DNA of 5,438 nucleotides from Deltaproteobacteria bacterium (GTDB lineage Bacteria > Desulfobacterota > GWC2-55-46 > JADFVP01): the NCBI GenBank assembly GCA_024275855.1, contig JAJRYL010000207.1:1-5438 (forward strand). The letters are read 5' to 3'. Below, piece after piece: positions 1-5,397 of the stretch; the first letter of the stretch is position 1, and every line of letters starts with the position of its first letter. Position numbers and translations under genes: made by a program. The notes beneath the pieces were generated by a model. It had not been told where the DNA came from, did no database searches, and saw only the letters and a list, made by a program, of their open reading frames with translations.

Positions 1-33
1 CCCAAGAAGAGTGCCGTTTCCGGAAAAAAATAA
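1..33 (+). CDS. rpsM: 30S ribosomal protein S13, C-terminal end (partial)
   Basis: Reading frame 1 gives the last ten residues PKKSAVSGKK followed by TAA at 31-33. A basic tail of this kind (GPKK/GPRR...GKKK) is typical of the extreme C-terminus of S13, and S13 is the gene expected immediately before rpsK in the alpha operon. Only this tail is inside the window, so the identification rests on gene order plus the short match. S13 sits in the head of the 30S subunit and its tail contacts tRNA in the A and P sites (family knowledge). Confidence 0.85.
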   Translation, partial: PKKSAVSGKK

Positions 34-172
34 GTAAAGTACTTGCCGGAAGTATGTTATAGTACCTAATTCATACCAGACTTTGGGCGTAAAATTGAGC
101 ACTTGGGTTTGGTATTAAGTCCAGCCGTAAGTGAATAGGGTTTATTTTACGGCCCGCTTTTTGGAGGAGTAG
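34..172 (+). promoter_or_regulatory. Long structured rpsM-rpsK spacer, candidate autoregulatory leader
   Basis: This 139-base spacer is long for an alpha operon and contains three successive hairpins. Hairpin one is 39-44 with 50-55 (6 bp, loop of 5). Hairpin two is 73-83 with 105-115 (11 pairs, three of them G-U). Hairpin three is 124-130 with 147-153 (GCCGTAA/TTACGGC, 7 bp), followed by CCGC and five T residues. The rpsK ribosome binding site GGAGGAG (163-169) lies just after hairpin three, so folding could affect both transcription and translation initiation. S4 represses the alpha operon by binding an mRNA structure in Escherichia coli. Whether this spacer binds S4 is inference. I see no convincing promoter in it. 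Confidence 0.5.
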
Positions 173-562
173 ATGGCGAAAGTTAAAGTTAAAGGTAAAA
201 AGAAAGAAAAAAGGTCGGTAGCAAGGGGCGTTGCCCATATTAAGTCGACCTTCAACAACACCATGATTACCATAGCGGATCCGGCAGGCAATGTAATAGC
301 GTGGTCGAGTTGCGGTGCGCAGGGTTTCAAGGGGTCGCGCAAAGGTACGCCTTTTGCCGCTCAGGTCGCGGGAGAAGCGGTGGCCCGCAAGGCTATCGAT
401 ATGGGCATGAAGACGATAGATGTCTTTATTAACGGCCCCGGTTCCGGCAGGGAAGCCGCCCTTAGGGCACTACAGGCGGCCGGTTTCAGCATCAGCCTTA
501 TACGCGACGTAACACCGTTGCCGCATAATGGATGCAGAGCGCCGAAAAGGCGCAGGGTCTGA
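173..562 (+). CDS. rpsK: 30S ribosomal protein S11
   Basis: S11 is a protein of the 30S platform that contacts 16S rRNA near the E site and helps form the mRNA exit region. The 129-residue product has the length of Escherichia coli S11. It shows a Lys-rich N-terminus, [10 protein letters not shown] (about 22-31), the [13 protein letters not shown] segment (about 89-101) and the C-terminal [10 protein letters not shown] followed by a basic PKRRRV end. Asn119-Gly120 matches the Asn-Gly site known to form isoaspartate in E. coli S11. A small oddity is Ala123 where CRPPKRRR is usual. The ATG start is set by the Shine-Dalgarno GGAGGAG at 163-169. The gene follows rpsM after an unusually long spacer and precedes rpsD by 59 bases, in the standard alpha-operon order. 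Confidence 0.98.
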   Translation: MAKVKVKGKKKEKRSVARGVAHIKSTFNNTMITIADPAGNVIAWSSCGAQGFKGSRKGTPFAAQVAGEAVARKAIDMGMKTIDVFINGPGSGREAALRALQAAGFSISLIRDVTPLPHNGCRAPKRRRV

Positions 563-621
563 TCCGTTAATTTTTTTTACATATAAAAATCGTAGATCGG
601 TTTTAAGTAAGGGAGGGGAAG

Positions 622-1248
622 TTGGCAAGATATATAGGGTCGGCCTGTAAGATATGCAGAAGAGAGGGGTTGAAACTCTTCTTTAAGTCCGACAGGTGTT
701 ATACCGACAAGTGTTCGTTTGACCGCCGTGGTTACGGCCCCGGACAGCACGGCCAGTCGCGCTCAAAGGCTTCCGAGTACTCTATTCAGCTTAGAGAGAA
801 GCAGAAGGTAAAAAGGGCGTACGGGCTGATGGAAGGTCAGTTCAAAAATACCTACAGGCGTGCTGAAAGAATCAAGGGGATAACCGGTGACAACCTTATC
901 TCACTTCTTGAGCGCAGGCTTGATAACGTCGTCTACAGGCTCGGTTTCGCCGGCAACAGGCGCGAGGCCCGTATAATGGTTACTCACGGCGCGTTCAAGG
1001 TTAACGGCAGAAAAGTGAATATAGCCTCTTATCAGATTAAAGAGAACGACGTTGTCGAGGTATCGGAAAAAAGAAGTAAACATCCGATAGTAATCGAAAA
1101 CCTCAAGACGGTCGAGAGGCGCGGCGTACCGGAGTGGCTCTCGATAGACAAAGAGGCGATGAAGGGTACTATTCTCAGAGCTCCTAAAAGAGAAGACGTT
1201 ACCATGCCGATGAACGAACAGCTTATTGTCGAACTTTATTCCAAGTAA
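622..1248 (+). CDS. rpsD: 30S ribosomal protein S4 (zinc-binding form)
   Basis: S4 is a primary 16S rRNA-binding protein that starts assembly of the 30S body, and in several bacteria it represses its own operon. The 208-residue product has the full family length. Cys9-x2-Cys12-x13-Cys26-x4-Cys31 is the zinc-knuckle arrangement seen in Thermus thermophilus S4 (the C+ form). GYGPGQHG follows at about 37-44. The S4 RNA-binding fold covers about residues 94-160 ([20 protein letters not shown] onward), and the protein ends VELYSK. The start is TTG, supported by the strong Shine-Dalgarno GGGAGGGG at 611-618 and the conserved MARYIG beginning. rpoA begins 35 bases downstream, implying cotranscription. 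Confidence 0.98.
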   Translation: MARYIGSACKICRREGLKLFFKSDRCYTDKCSFDRRGYGPGQHGQSRSKASEYSIQLREKQKVKRAYGLMEGQFKNTYRRAERIKGITGDNLISLLERRLDNVVYRLGFAGNRREARIMVTHGAFKVNGRKVNIASYQIKENDVVEVSEKRSKHPIVIENLKTVERRGVPEWLSIDKEAMKGTILRAPKREDVTMPMNEQLIVELYSK

Positions 1249-1283
1249 AACAATAAAATTATTATAAACAGTGCGGGGGCACA

Positions 1284-2306
1284 ATGCAGAGAAACTGGCG
1301 GGATCTTATTAAACCGAAGAAGCTCGAGGTTGATCAGAAGACGCTTACTGATACCTACGGCAAGTTTGTCGCCGAGCCGCTTGAGAGGGGTTTTGCGGTA
1401 ACCCTCGGTAATTCACTGAGAAGGGTACTGCTCTCTTCTTTACAGGGAGCGGCGGTTACGGGTGTAAAGTTCGACAACGTACTCCACGAGTTCTCCACCA
1501 TCTCGGGTGTCAAGGAGGACGTATCGGATATTATCTTAAACCTCAAGCAGGTTAAGATAAAGATGGACGCTGAAGGGCCCAAGGTGCTTGAGCTGAAGTC
1601 GGTCGGCAAGGAAGAGGTTACGGCGGGAGATATAGTCTGCGACGCGGACACTACGATACTCAACCCGGATCTTCCTCTGGTTACTGTCTCTAAAGGTTCG
1701 GACTTCAGTTGCGAGCTTACAGTAGACTCCGGCAAGGGTTACGCCCCTGCCGAACGGAATTTCGATTTAAAGGATATTGTGGGTCTTATTCCCATAGACG
1801 CTATTTTTCAGCCGGTAACCCGCGTTAACTTCAACGTAACCAATGCGAGGGTCGGGCAGACTACGGACTACGACAAGCTTACGATAGAGGTCTGGACAAA
1901 CGGCGCGATAGACCCTCAGGGTGCCGTTGCAATCGCAGCCAAGATCTTAAAAGACCAGGTCACCGTCTTCATCACCTTTGAGGAGGAAGAGGAGGTCTGT
2001 GAGGTAGAAGAGGCCAGCGAGAGCGCGCCAAAGTTTAATGAAAACCTCTACAAGACCGTAGACGAGCTTGAGCTTTCCGTCAGGTCTGCAAACTGCCTCA
2101 AGAACGCGGACATAAAGTATATAGGCGAGATGGTTCAAAAGACTGAGGGTGAAATGCTCAGGACAAAGAACTTCGGGCGTAAATCGCTAAACGAGATAAA
2201 AGAGATTCTTCGTGGCATGGGGCTCGACTTCGGTATGACGCTTGACGGTTTTCCGGTACGTACCGCACTCGACGAAATGCATCACAACGAAAAAGAATCC
2301 GCTTAA
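1284..2306 (+). CDS. rpoA: DNA-directed RNA polymerase subunit alpha
   Basis: The alpha dimer is the scaffold on which beta and beta' assemble, and its C-terminal domain binds UP elements and activators. The 340-residue protein has an N-terminal dimerisation domain (about 1-235). This begins [17 protein letters not shown] and contains [20 protein letters not shown] and [13 protein letters not shown]. An acidic linker with [12 protein letters not shown] follows at about 234-245. The C-terminal domain (about 255-325) has the DNA-binding motif RSANCL, with Arg267 and Asn270 matching E. coli R265 and N268, plus the helix-hairpin-helix segment [14 protein letters not shown]. The ATG is preceded by a G-rich but not ideal binding site (GGGGG, 1275-1279). 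The gene is 12 bases ahead of rplQ. Length is slightly above the 329 residues of E. coli, mostly at the C-terminus. Confidence 0.99.
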   Translation: MQRNWRDLIKPKKLEVDQKTLTDTYGKFVAEPLERGFAVTLGNSLRRVLLSSLQGAAVTGVKFDNVLHEFSTISGVKEDVSDIILNLKQVKIKMDAEGPKVLELKSVGKEEVTAGDIVCDADTTILNPDLPLVTVSKGSDFSCELTVDSGKGYAPAERNFDLKDIVGLIPIDAIFQPVTRVNFNVTNARVGQTTDYDKLTIEVWTNGAIDPQGAVAIAAKILKDQVTVFITFEEEEEVCEVEEASESAPKFNENLYKTVDELELSVRSANCLKNADIKYIGEMVQKTEGEMLRTKNFGRKSLNEIKEILRGMGLDFGMTLDGFPVRTALDEMHHNEKESA

Positions 2307-2318
2307 AGGTATTTTCTT

Positions 2319-2852
2319 ATGAGACACAATAGAGACAAGAAGAAGTTTTCAAGACATGGCGGACACCTAAGATGTATGCTTGCCAATATGACCAACGACC
2401 TGATTGTTGAGGGTAGAATTAAGACCACAACGCCAAAGGCGAAGGTTCTTCGCAGTTATGTCGAAAAGATGATAACGCTCGGCAAGGCCGGTACAGTGGC
2501 GTCGCGCCGCAGGGCAATGGCCTTTATGAGAAGCAAGTCGGCTGTAACGAAGCTCTTTACCGAGGTAGCGCCGCGATACACCGAAAGACCGGGCGGTTAT
2601 ACCCGTATAATGAAGAACGGTTTTAGAGACGGCGACTGCGCACCGATGGCGATTATCGAGCTTGTTGAGGATAAGGTCAAGAAGGCTAAGAAAAAACCTT
2701 CTAAAAAGAAAACAGCGGCCAAGACCGCCAAGGTAACAAAGGCCGCTGAACCAAAGGTCGAAAAACAGGCCAAAAAGGCCGACGCTTCAGAGGCTAAAGC
2801 GCCAAAGTCTGCCAAGAAAACAGCCGCAAAAGAGACCAGGGCCAAAGAGTAG
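2319..2852 (+). CDS. rplQ: 50S ribosomal protein L17 with Lys/Ala-rich C-terminal extension
   Basis: L17 lies near the peptide exit tunnel of the 50S subunit. The conserved domain covers residues 1 to about 118: MRHNRDKKKFSRHGGHL, then LIVEGRIKTTTPKAK, then PRYTERPGGYTRIMK, ending APMAIIELV. Residues 119-177 form an extra tail of 59 residues with about 22 Lys and 15 Ala, in repeats resembling AAKTAK/KAAEPK/SAKKTAAK. This makes the protein about 50 residues longer than the usual 116-127. The tail is in frame with no stop, so it is part of the protein and probably disordered and RNA-binding (inference). The Shine-Dalgarno AAAGGT (2305-2310) overlaps the rpoA stop codon, which suggests translational coupling. 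It is the last gene of the operon. Confidence 0.97.
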   Translation: MRHNRDKKKFSRHGGHLRCMLANMTNDLIVEGRIKTTTPKAKVLRSYVEKMITLGKAGTVASRRRAMAFMRSKSAVTKLFTEVAPRYTERPGGYTRIMKNGFRDGDCAPMAIIELVEDKVKKAKKKPSKKKTAAKTAKVTKAAEPKVEKQAKKADASEAKAPKSAKKTAAKETRAKE

Positions 2853-2856
2853 TTTC

Positions 2857-2872
2857 AACTCGGGCGAGTTTT
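2857..2872 (+). terminator. Weak hairpin just after rplQ, possible partial terminator
   Basis: AACTC (2857-2861) pairs with GAGTT (2866-2870) around a GGGC loop, and the arm runs into a four-T stretch ending at 2872. A 5-bp stem with so short a T tract would terminate poorly, so read-through to the strong terminator at 3171 is likely. Confidence 0.35.
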
Positions 2873-3170
2873 CTAAGTGGTTGGTAGCAAGTTTAAGGCA
2901 CGCACTATTTGGCGGGTTTTCAGGGGCGGCTACCGAGTTTTAAAAACGCTCAGTCCGGGCGGGTTTACCGGACGTTGCGAGCCTGTATTGATTTAAGCCT
3001 TTGTGAGTTAAGCGAAATAGGGCAAGTTATTAACTCCCGTTTCGGGTTAGTCTGTTAAACTGGTTGGCTCCGTGGTTTCTCCGGGTGCGCTCAGGAGGGG
3101 TTGCTCAGAAGATAGATAACCCCGGTAAGTTTAATCAATAACTGGCGTAACTTCAGATAGAATAAAAAGC
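2873..3170 (+). other. Gene-free hairpin-rich region downstream of rplQ
   Basis: No plausible gene is present on either strand in these roughly 300 bases. Hairpins can be drawn along it. GGTAGC (2883-2888) pairs with GCTACC (2929-2934). GTCCGG (2953-2958) pairs with CCGGAC (2968-2973), with a possible outer GCTC/GAGC (2948-2951 with 2979-2982). CCCG (3036-3039) pairs with CGGG (3043-3046) around TTT. GGGGTT (3097-3102) pairs with AACCCC (3118-3123). The region is either a long 3' untranslated part of the alpha-operon transcript or an unrecognised small RNA that uses the terminator at 3171. It does not match the landmarks of tmRNA, RNase P RNA or a GEMM riboswitch that I looked for. Confidence 0.4.
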
Positions 3171-3207
3171 AAAAGAGCGGCAAGGTAACCCTTGCCGCTC
3201 TTTTTTT
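3171..3207 (+). terminator. Strong bidirectional intrinsic terminator
   Basis: The arm 3171-3185 pairs perfectly with 3190-3204 (15 bp, with an 11-bp GC-rich core GAGCGGCAAGG) around a TAAC loop. On the + strand it is followed by seven T residues (3201-3207). On the - strand the arm leads into TTTTGCTTTTTATT, also a good T tract. It sits between the + strand alpha operon and the - strand lipoprotein gene, so it most likely ends both convergent units. Confidence 0.92.
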
Positions 3208-3250
3208 ATTCTATTATACTTTTTCAATCTTCTTCTAAAAAGGGTCTGCT

Positions 3251-3335
3251 GCGGAACCGGCCATGTAACCGCAAGAGCGTATTTAAGCGGGTTGATACCT
3301 TAGTACCGCTTCGGGCCCTTGAATCCCGGTTCCGC
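3251..3335. repeat. 85-base element closed by a perfect 10-bp inverted repeat
   Basis: GCGGAACCGG (3251-3260) is the exact reverse complement of CCGGTTCCGC (3326-3335). Inside, AAGCGG (3285-3290) pairs with CCGCTT (3306-3311), and CGGG (3312-3315) can alternatively pair with CCCG (3325-3328). It has no T tract, so it is not a typical terminator. It lies between the lipoprotein stop codon and the bidirectional terminator. It could be the tail of the - strand transcript, a REP-like or MITE-like palindromic repeat, or a small structured RNA. The sequence alone cannot separate these. Confidence 0.55.
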
Positions 3336-3367
3336 TTTAACAGCTCAGGCCAAGAGTATGCCGGTAG

Positions 3368-3742
3368 TTAATTGTCCGTCTCTTTGTCCTTACTGTCTTT
3401 GTTCTTCTCCCTTATAAACTTGTAAGAGGTTACAACGCCGTCTTTTATAACGAGCTTCAGGCTCTTTGTGTCGCTCTTTTTCTGAGACTCCATCTGAATC
3501 AGGCCGCCGAAAAAGGTCGGCGTTTTATCTTCGCTGTAGAGGTATAAAAAAGTCTCTACGCCGTCTTTGTTTGTGATTTCCGTCGGGTTGCCGAAAAGAT
3601 CTATTGCCGAGGCCCTTGTGGTTACTCCGGGTTTTATCTGCATTACGGAGTCGCTCTGAATTCTGTGCCCCTTGCTCTGTGTCTCGACGGTTGTGCAGCC
3701 GGCAAGAGAGAGAGCGAGAGTCAGGAGCAGGATTTTTCTCAA
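3368..3742 (-). CDS. Small SmpA/OmlA/BamE-like lipoprotein
   Basis: The product is a probable membrane-anchored lipoprotein of 124 residues. From the TTG at 3742 the N-terminus reads MRKILLLTLALSLAGC, a textbook type II signal peptide with lipobox LAGC and lipidated Cys16. Thr17 gives no inner-membrane retention signal by the E. coli +2 rule. Residues about 30-110 resemble the SmpA/OmlA/BamE fold: QIKPGVTTRASAIDLFGNP (35-53), then a YLYSEDK strand, then LKLVIKDGVVTSYKF near the end. The tail (111-124) is charged and rich in Lys and Asp. An in-frame ATG at 3781 would add 13 residues, overlap the upstream gene and spoil the signal peptide, so I prefer TTG. It lies 25 bases after the cyclase gene and is probably cotranscribed with it. 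The exact function is unknown. Confidence 0.85.
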   Translation of the reverse strand: MRKILLLTLALSLAGCTTVETQSKGHRIQSDSVMQIKPGVTTRASAIDLFGNPTEITNKDGVETFLYLYSEDKTPTFFGGLIQMESQKKSDTKSLKLVIKDGVVTSYKFIREKNKDSKDKETDN

Positions 3743-3750
3743 AATACTTT

Positions 3751-3757
3751 TCCTTCC
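3751..3757 (-). promoter_or_regulatory. Ribosome binding site that decides the lipoprotein TTG start
   Basis: GGAAGGA on the - strand lies 8 bases before the TTG at 3742-3740. The alternative ATG at 3781 would be inside the 3' end of the cyclase gene. The position of this site, together with the clean lipoprotein signal that begins at the TTG, favours the shorter protein. Confidence 0.65.
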
Positions 3758-3767
3758 GGTTATTCCG

Positions 3768-4829
3768 TTAAGCTTCGGCAACGCCGTCGCGGTCCTTGTT
3801 TTTTATACGGTACATCGCGGTATCCGCCATCTCAATCAACTCGTCCTTGCTCTTTGCGTCGTCAGGAAAACAGGCCACGCCAAAGCTTGAAGTCAGGCGG
3901 TAATTTATGCCCTCGTCCGCTAAAAACTGCTTATTTTTTACGGCATTTCTTAACTTGTTGGCAACTAAAAGGGCGTTCTTTTTAGATGTTTCCGGCATAA
4001 GGATTACAAATTCGTCGCCGCCGTAACGACAGACCATATCGATGTTGCGGGTATTTTGTATAAGGAGTTCCGCTACCTCTTTTAGTGTCTTCGAGCCCAT
4101 AAGGTGGCCATGCTTGTCGTTTACAAACTTGAAAAGGTCGAGGTCGAGAAAGATCATCGAAAGGTCGTACTCGAAACGGTTTGCGCGCTTTACCTCGTAA
4201 TCGACCCTGCTCTGCAAAAATCTTGAATTGTAAAGCCCGGTGAGATCGTCGGTTATCGTAAGCTCCTCTACCTTGTTGATGAAAAACGCGTTCTCTAAAG
4301 CTATGGCGGTATAGTCGCCCATAGTTGTCAAAAGCAGCAGGTCTTCTTCGGTAAAGCTCGACTCGTCAATATTGTTAATCAACTCTATAACGCCGTGGCA
4401 GTTGCCCCGGGCGACAAGCGGAACACAGACAACGGAGTGGGTATTGAAGTTTGTAAGCTTGTCTATCTTCGGCGAAAAACGGCTCTCTTTTGTAACGTCC
4501 GGTACCAGCAGCGGTTTGTGCTCTTTCGCTACCCAGCCGGCTATTCCTTCGCCTTCAGCGAGTGTCGTGCCGAGTATCCTGTTCGTGCCCTCTCCTACGG
4601 TAACCCTGAACGTAAGTTTTTTTGTCTCAGGGTCTACAAGAAGCAGGGACCAGTTTTTAGGCTCCAGCAGTTCCTGCACCTTCTCAACGACCACCTTTTG
4701 GATCTCTTCTATGCTGAGTGAAGAGGTAAGCGCCTTGCCAAGCTCGTTGAACGTAGATAGCTTATGCAATAGCCGCTGAGACTCGTTGTCGAGCTTGTTA
4801 TTCTTTTTTTCCGTTTTGATCATTTGCAT
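3768..4829 (-). CDS. GAF-GGDEF cyclic dinucleotide synthase, candidate Hypr (cGAMP-type) enzyme
   Basis: A 353-residue soluble signalling enzyme with no membrane segment. A short helical N-terminus (1-37) leads into a GAF sensor domain (about 38-182: GEGIAGWV at 93-100, VCVPL at 134-138, HGVIELINN at 145-153) and then a GGDEF domain (about 188-348). Visible active-site parts are DDLTGLYN (194-201), metal ligand Asp229 in DLDLFK, Asn237, and canonical GGDEF at 270-274. RNID (261-264) lies five residues before GGDEF and forms an intact inhibitory I-site. At the position of PleD Asp344, which recognises guanine, the motif GHLMGS has Ser246. Asp-to-Ser here is the hallmark of Hypr GGDEF enzymes such as Geobacter GacA, which make 3',3'-cGAMP. 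The product is therefore c-di-GMP or cGAMP. TAAGGG (4835-4840) is the likely ribosome binding site. The lipoprotein gene follows 25 bases later. Confidence 0.95.
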   Translation of the reverse strand: MQMIKTEKKNNKLDNESQRLLHKLSTFNELGKALTSSLSIEEIQKVVVEKVQELLEPKNWSLLLVDPETKKLTFRVTVGEGTNRILGTTLAEGEGIAGWVAKEHKPLLVPDVTKESRFSPKIDKLTNFNTHSVVCVPLVARGNCHGVIELINNIDESSFTEEDLLLLTTMGDYTAIALENAFFINKVEELTITDDLTGLYNSRFLQSRVDYEVKRANRFEYDLSMIFLDLDLFKFVNDKHGHLMGSKTLKEVAELLIQNTRNIDMVCRYGGDEFVILMPETSKKNALLVANKLRNAVKNKQFLADEGINYRLTSSFGVACFPDDAKSKDELIEMADTAMYRIKNKDRDGVAEA

Positions 4830-4859
4830 AGAAACCCTTATCCGTTTATAATCCCTATA

Positions 4860-4888
4860 AATTTACCGCAGACACTTATAAAAATCAA
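4860..4888 (-). promoter_or_regulatory. Candidate sigma-70-type promoter for the cyclase gene
   Basis: On the - strand TTGATT (4888-4883) and TAAATT (4865-4860) are separated by exactly 17 bases, each matching the consensus at four of six positions. Transcription would start near 4853, giving a leader of about 24 bases before the ATG at 4829. The surroundings are AT-rich. The identification is by consensus only. Confidence 0.35.
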
Positions 4889-4977
4889 CTATTTTCAACT
4901 TTTTAAACAGGCATACCCTTTTTTTGATCCTGCTCCTTCGGTATACGCATGGCCTTTTTCGTTTCTTGAAAAATATC
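4889..4977. other. AT-rich divergent intergenic stretch, no gene seen
   Basis: This is part of the 346-base space between the divergent cyclase and rpmE genes. It is AT-rich and carries stop codons or weak starts in the frames I checked. I see no supported gene, repeat or RNA in it. It probably carries upstream promoter elements for one or both neighbours. Confidence 0.4.
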
Positions 4978-5006
4978 TTGCAGATGAAAAGTATTATTGG
5001 TACTAT
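4978..5006 (+). promoter_or_regulatory. Weak candidate promoter for rpmE
   Basis: TTGCAG (4978-4983) and TACTAT (5001-5006) are spaced by 17 bases in an AT-rich context, matching the sigma-70 consensus at three and four of six positions. Transcription would start near 5013, about 160 bases before the rpmE start, and the leader would then include all the hairpins at 5029-5147. The match is weak and other start points are possible. Confidence 0.22.
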
Positions 5007-5028
5007 ATACCATTAATATTCTGCGTCT

Positions 5029-5147
5029 GTATACGAGCCTGCCGTATGTGAACAGAGGCAACGCCTTATAACGGCGTTATGCGCGGCATCTCTTTTTTTT
5101 TGCCGTTTGTATTGGTTAAAACAGTCTTTTGACGGGGTTTAGGCCCC
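5029..5147 (+). promoter_or_regulatory. Structured rpmE leader with terminator-like poly-T, candidate attenuator
   Basis: Four hairpins are visible. GTATACG (5029-5035) pairs with CGTATGT (5043-5049), including two G-U pairs. AACGCC (5060-5065) pairs with GGCGTT (5073-5078). ATGC (5079-5082) pairs with GCAT (5086-5089). GGGG (5134-5137) pairs with CCCC (5144-5147). The third is followed by CTC and nine T residues (5093-5101), the layout of an intrinsic terminator. No supported + strand gene lies upstream, so the terminator-like element is most simply part of an rpmE leader. Leader RNAs controlling L31 synthesis are known in several phyla, but I cannot match this one to a described family. Confidence 0.45.
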
Positions 5148-5175
5148 ATTTCAGCAAATAATTGGAGGTAGTATC

Positions 5176-5382
5176 GTGAAGCAAGGTATCCATCCAGAAT
5201 ACCATGAGGCAAAAGCGCATTGTGTCTGCGGCAACGTTGTAGAGACACGTTCGACAAATAAAGATATTTCGGTTGAAATCTGTTCAAGCTGCCATCCGTT
5301 CTATACCGGTACGCAGAAGCTTGTAGATACCGCCGGTAAGATCGAGAAGTTCAACAGGAAGTACCGTAACAAGGGTGCCTGA
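5176..5382 (+). CDS. rpmE: 50S ribosomal protein L31 (zinc-binding type)
   Basis: L31 bridges the central protuberance of the 50S subunit to the 30S head. The 68-residue product has the normal length and begins [20 protein letters not shown]. Cys16, Cys18, Cys36 and Cys39 (CVC and CSSC) give the zinc-binding C+ form, which in other bacteria is replaced by a cysteine-free paralogue when zinc is scarce. The conserved CHPFYTG (39-45) is followed by a basic tail [10 protein letters not shown]. The GTG start is well supported by the Shine-Dalgarno GGAGGT at 5164-5169, six bases upstream. A structured leader precedes it, and a probable thyX starts 15 bases after the stop, so the two may be cotranscribed. 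Confidence 0.97.
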   Translation: MKQGIHPEYHEAKAHCVCGNVVETRSTNKDISVEICSSCHPFYTGTQKLVDTAGKIEKFNRKYRNKGA

Positions 5383-5397
5383 CCACGAGGTGTTACT

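Noticed and set aside
43..63. Internal promoter before rpsK using TTGCCG and TATAGT
   Set aside because: The two boxes are only 9 bases apart, far too close for a sigma-70 promoter, and no better -35 lies at the right distance from TATAGT.
571..578. Run of eight T residues between rpsK and rpsD as a terminator
   Set aside because: The nearest good hairpin (GCGCC/GGCGC, 539-553) is 17 bases upstream inside rpsK, too far for an intrinsic terminator, and rpsD follows in the same operon.
1355..1735. Long open frame on the - strand inside rpoA
   Set aside because: It is fully antisense to a well-conserved gene and has no domain of its own. It is a shadow of the rpoA codon pattern.
3251..3336. 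tRNA-like cloverleaf, with a 7-bp acceptor-like stem and a T-arm-like CGGG/CCCG hairpin
   Set aside because: The size is near that of a class II tRNA, but positions 8-9, the D-arm, the TTC motif of the T loop and a proper anticodon arm are missing. The outer stem is also 10 bp rather than 7.
2853..3367. GEMM (c-di-GMP or cGAMP) riboswitch, tmRNA or RNase P RNA in the gene-free region
   Set aside because: I looked for the GEMM core (GACGCAAAGC and the GCCGGGUUACC-type tetraloop-receptor half) and for the tmRNA and RNase P landmark segments on the + strand and found none. A covariance search would be the decisive test.
3665..3985. Open frames on the + strand opposite the lipoprotein and cyclase genes
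   Set aside because: They are antisense to two well-supported genes, with no recognisable domains or ribosome binding sites.
4371..4376. Cyclic-nucleotide-binding NKFDE motif in the GAF domain
   Set aside because: The region reads NN...F-x3-D-L rather than NK...F-x3-D-E, so the GAF ligand cannot be assigned from sequence.
4824..5051. Open frame of 75 codons on the + strand between the cyclase gene and the rpmE leader
   Set aside because: It starts with TTG overlapping the divergent cyclase start, has no clear ribosome binding site, and gives an implausibly aromatic product with no family resemblance. The terminator-like element after it is better read as part of the rpmE leader.
5066..5287. 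Open frame of 73 codons on the - strand overlapping rpmE
   Set aside because: It is antisense to the conserved L31 gene and crosses its leader. The product has no family features.
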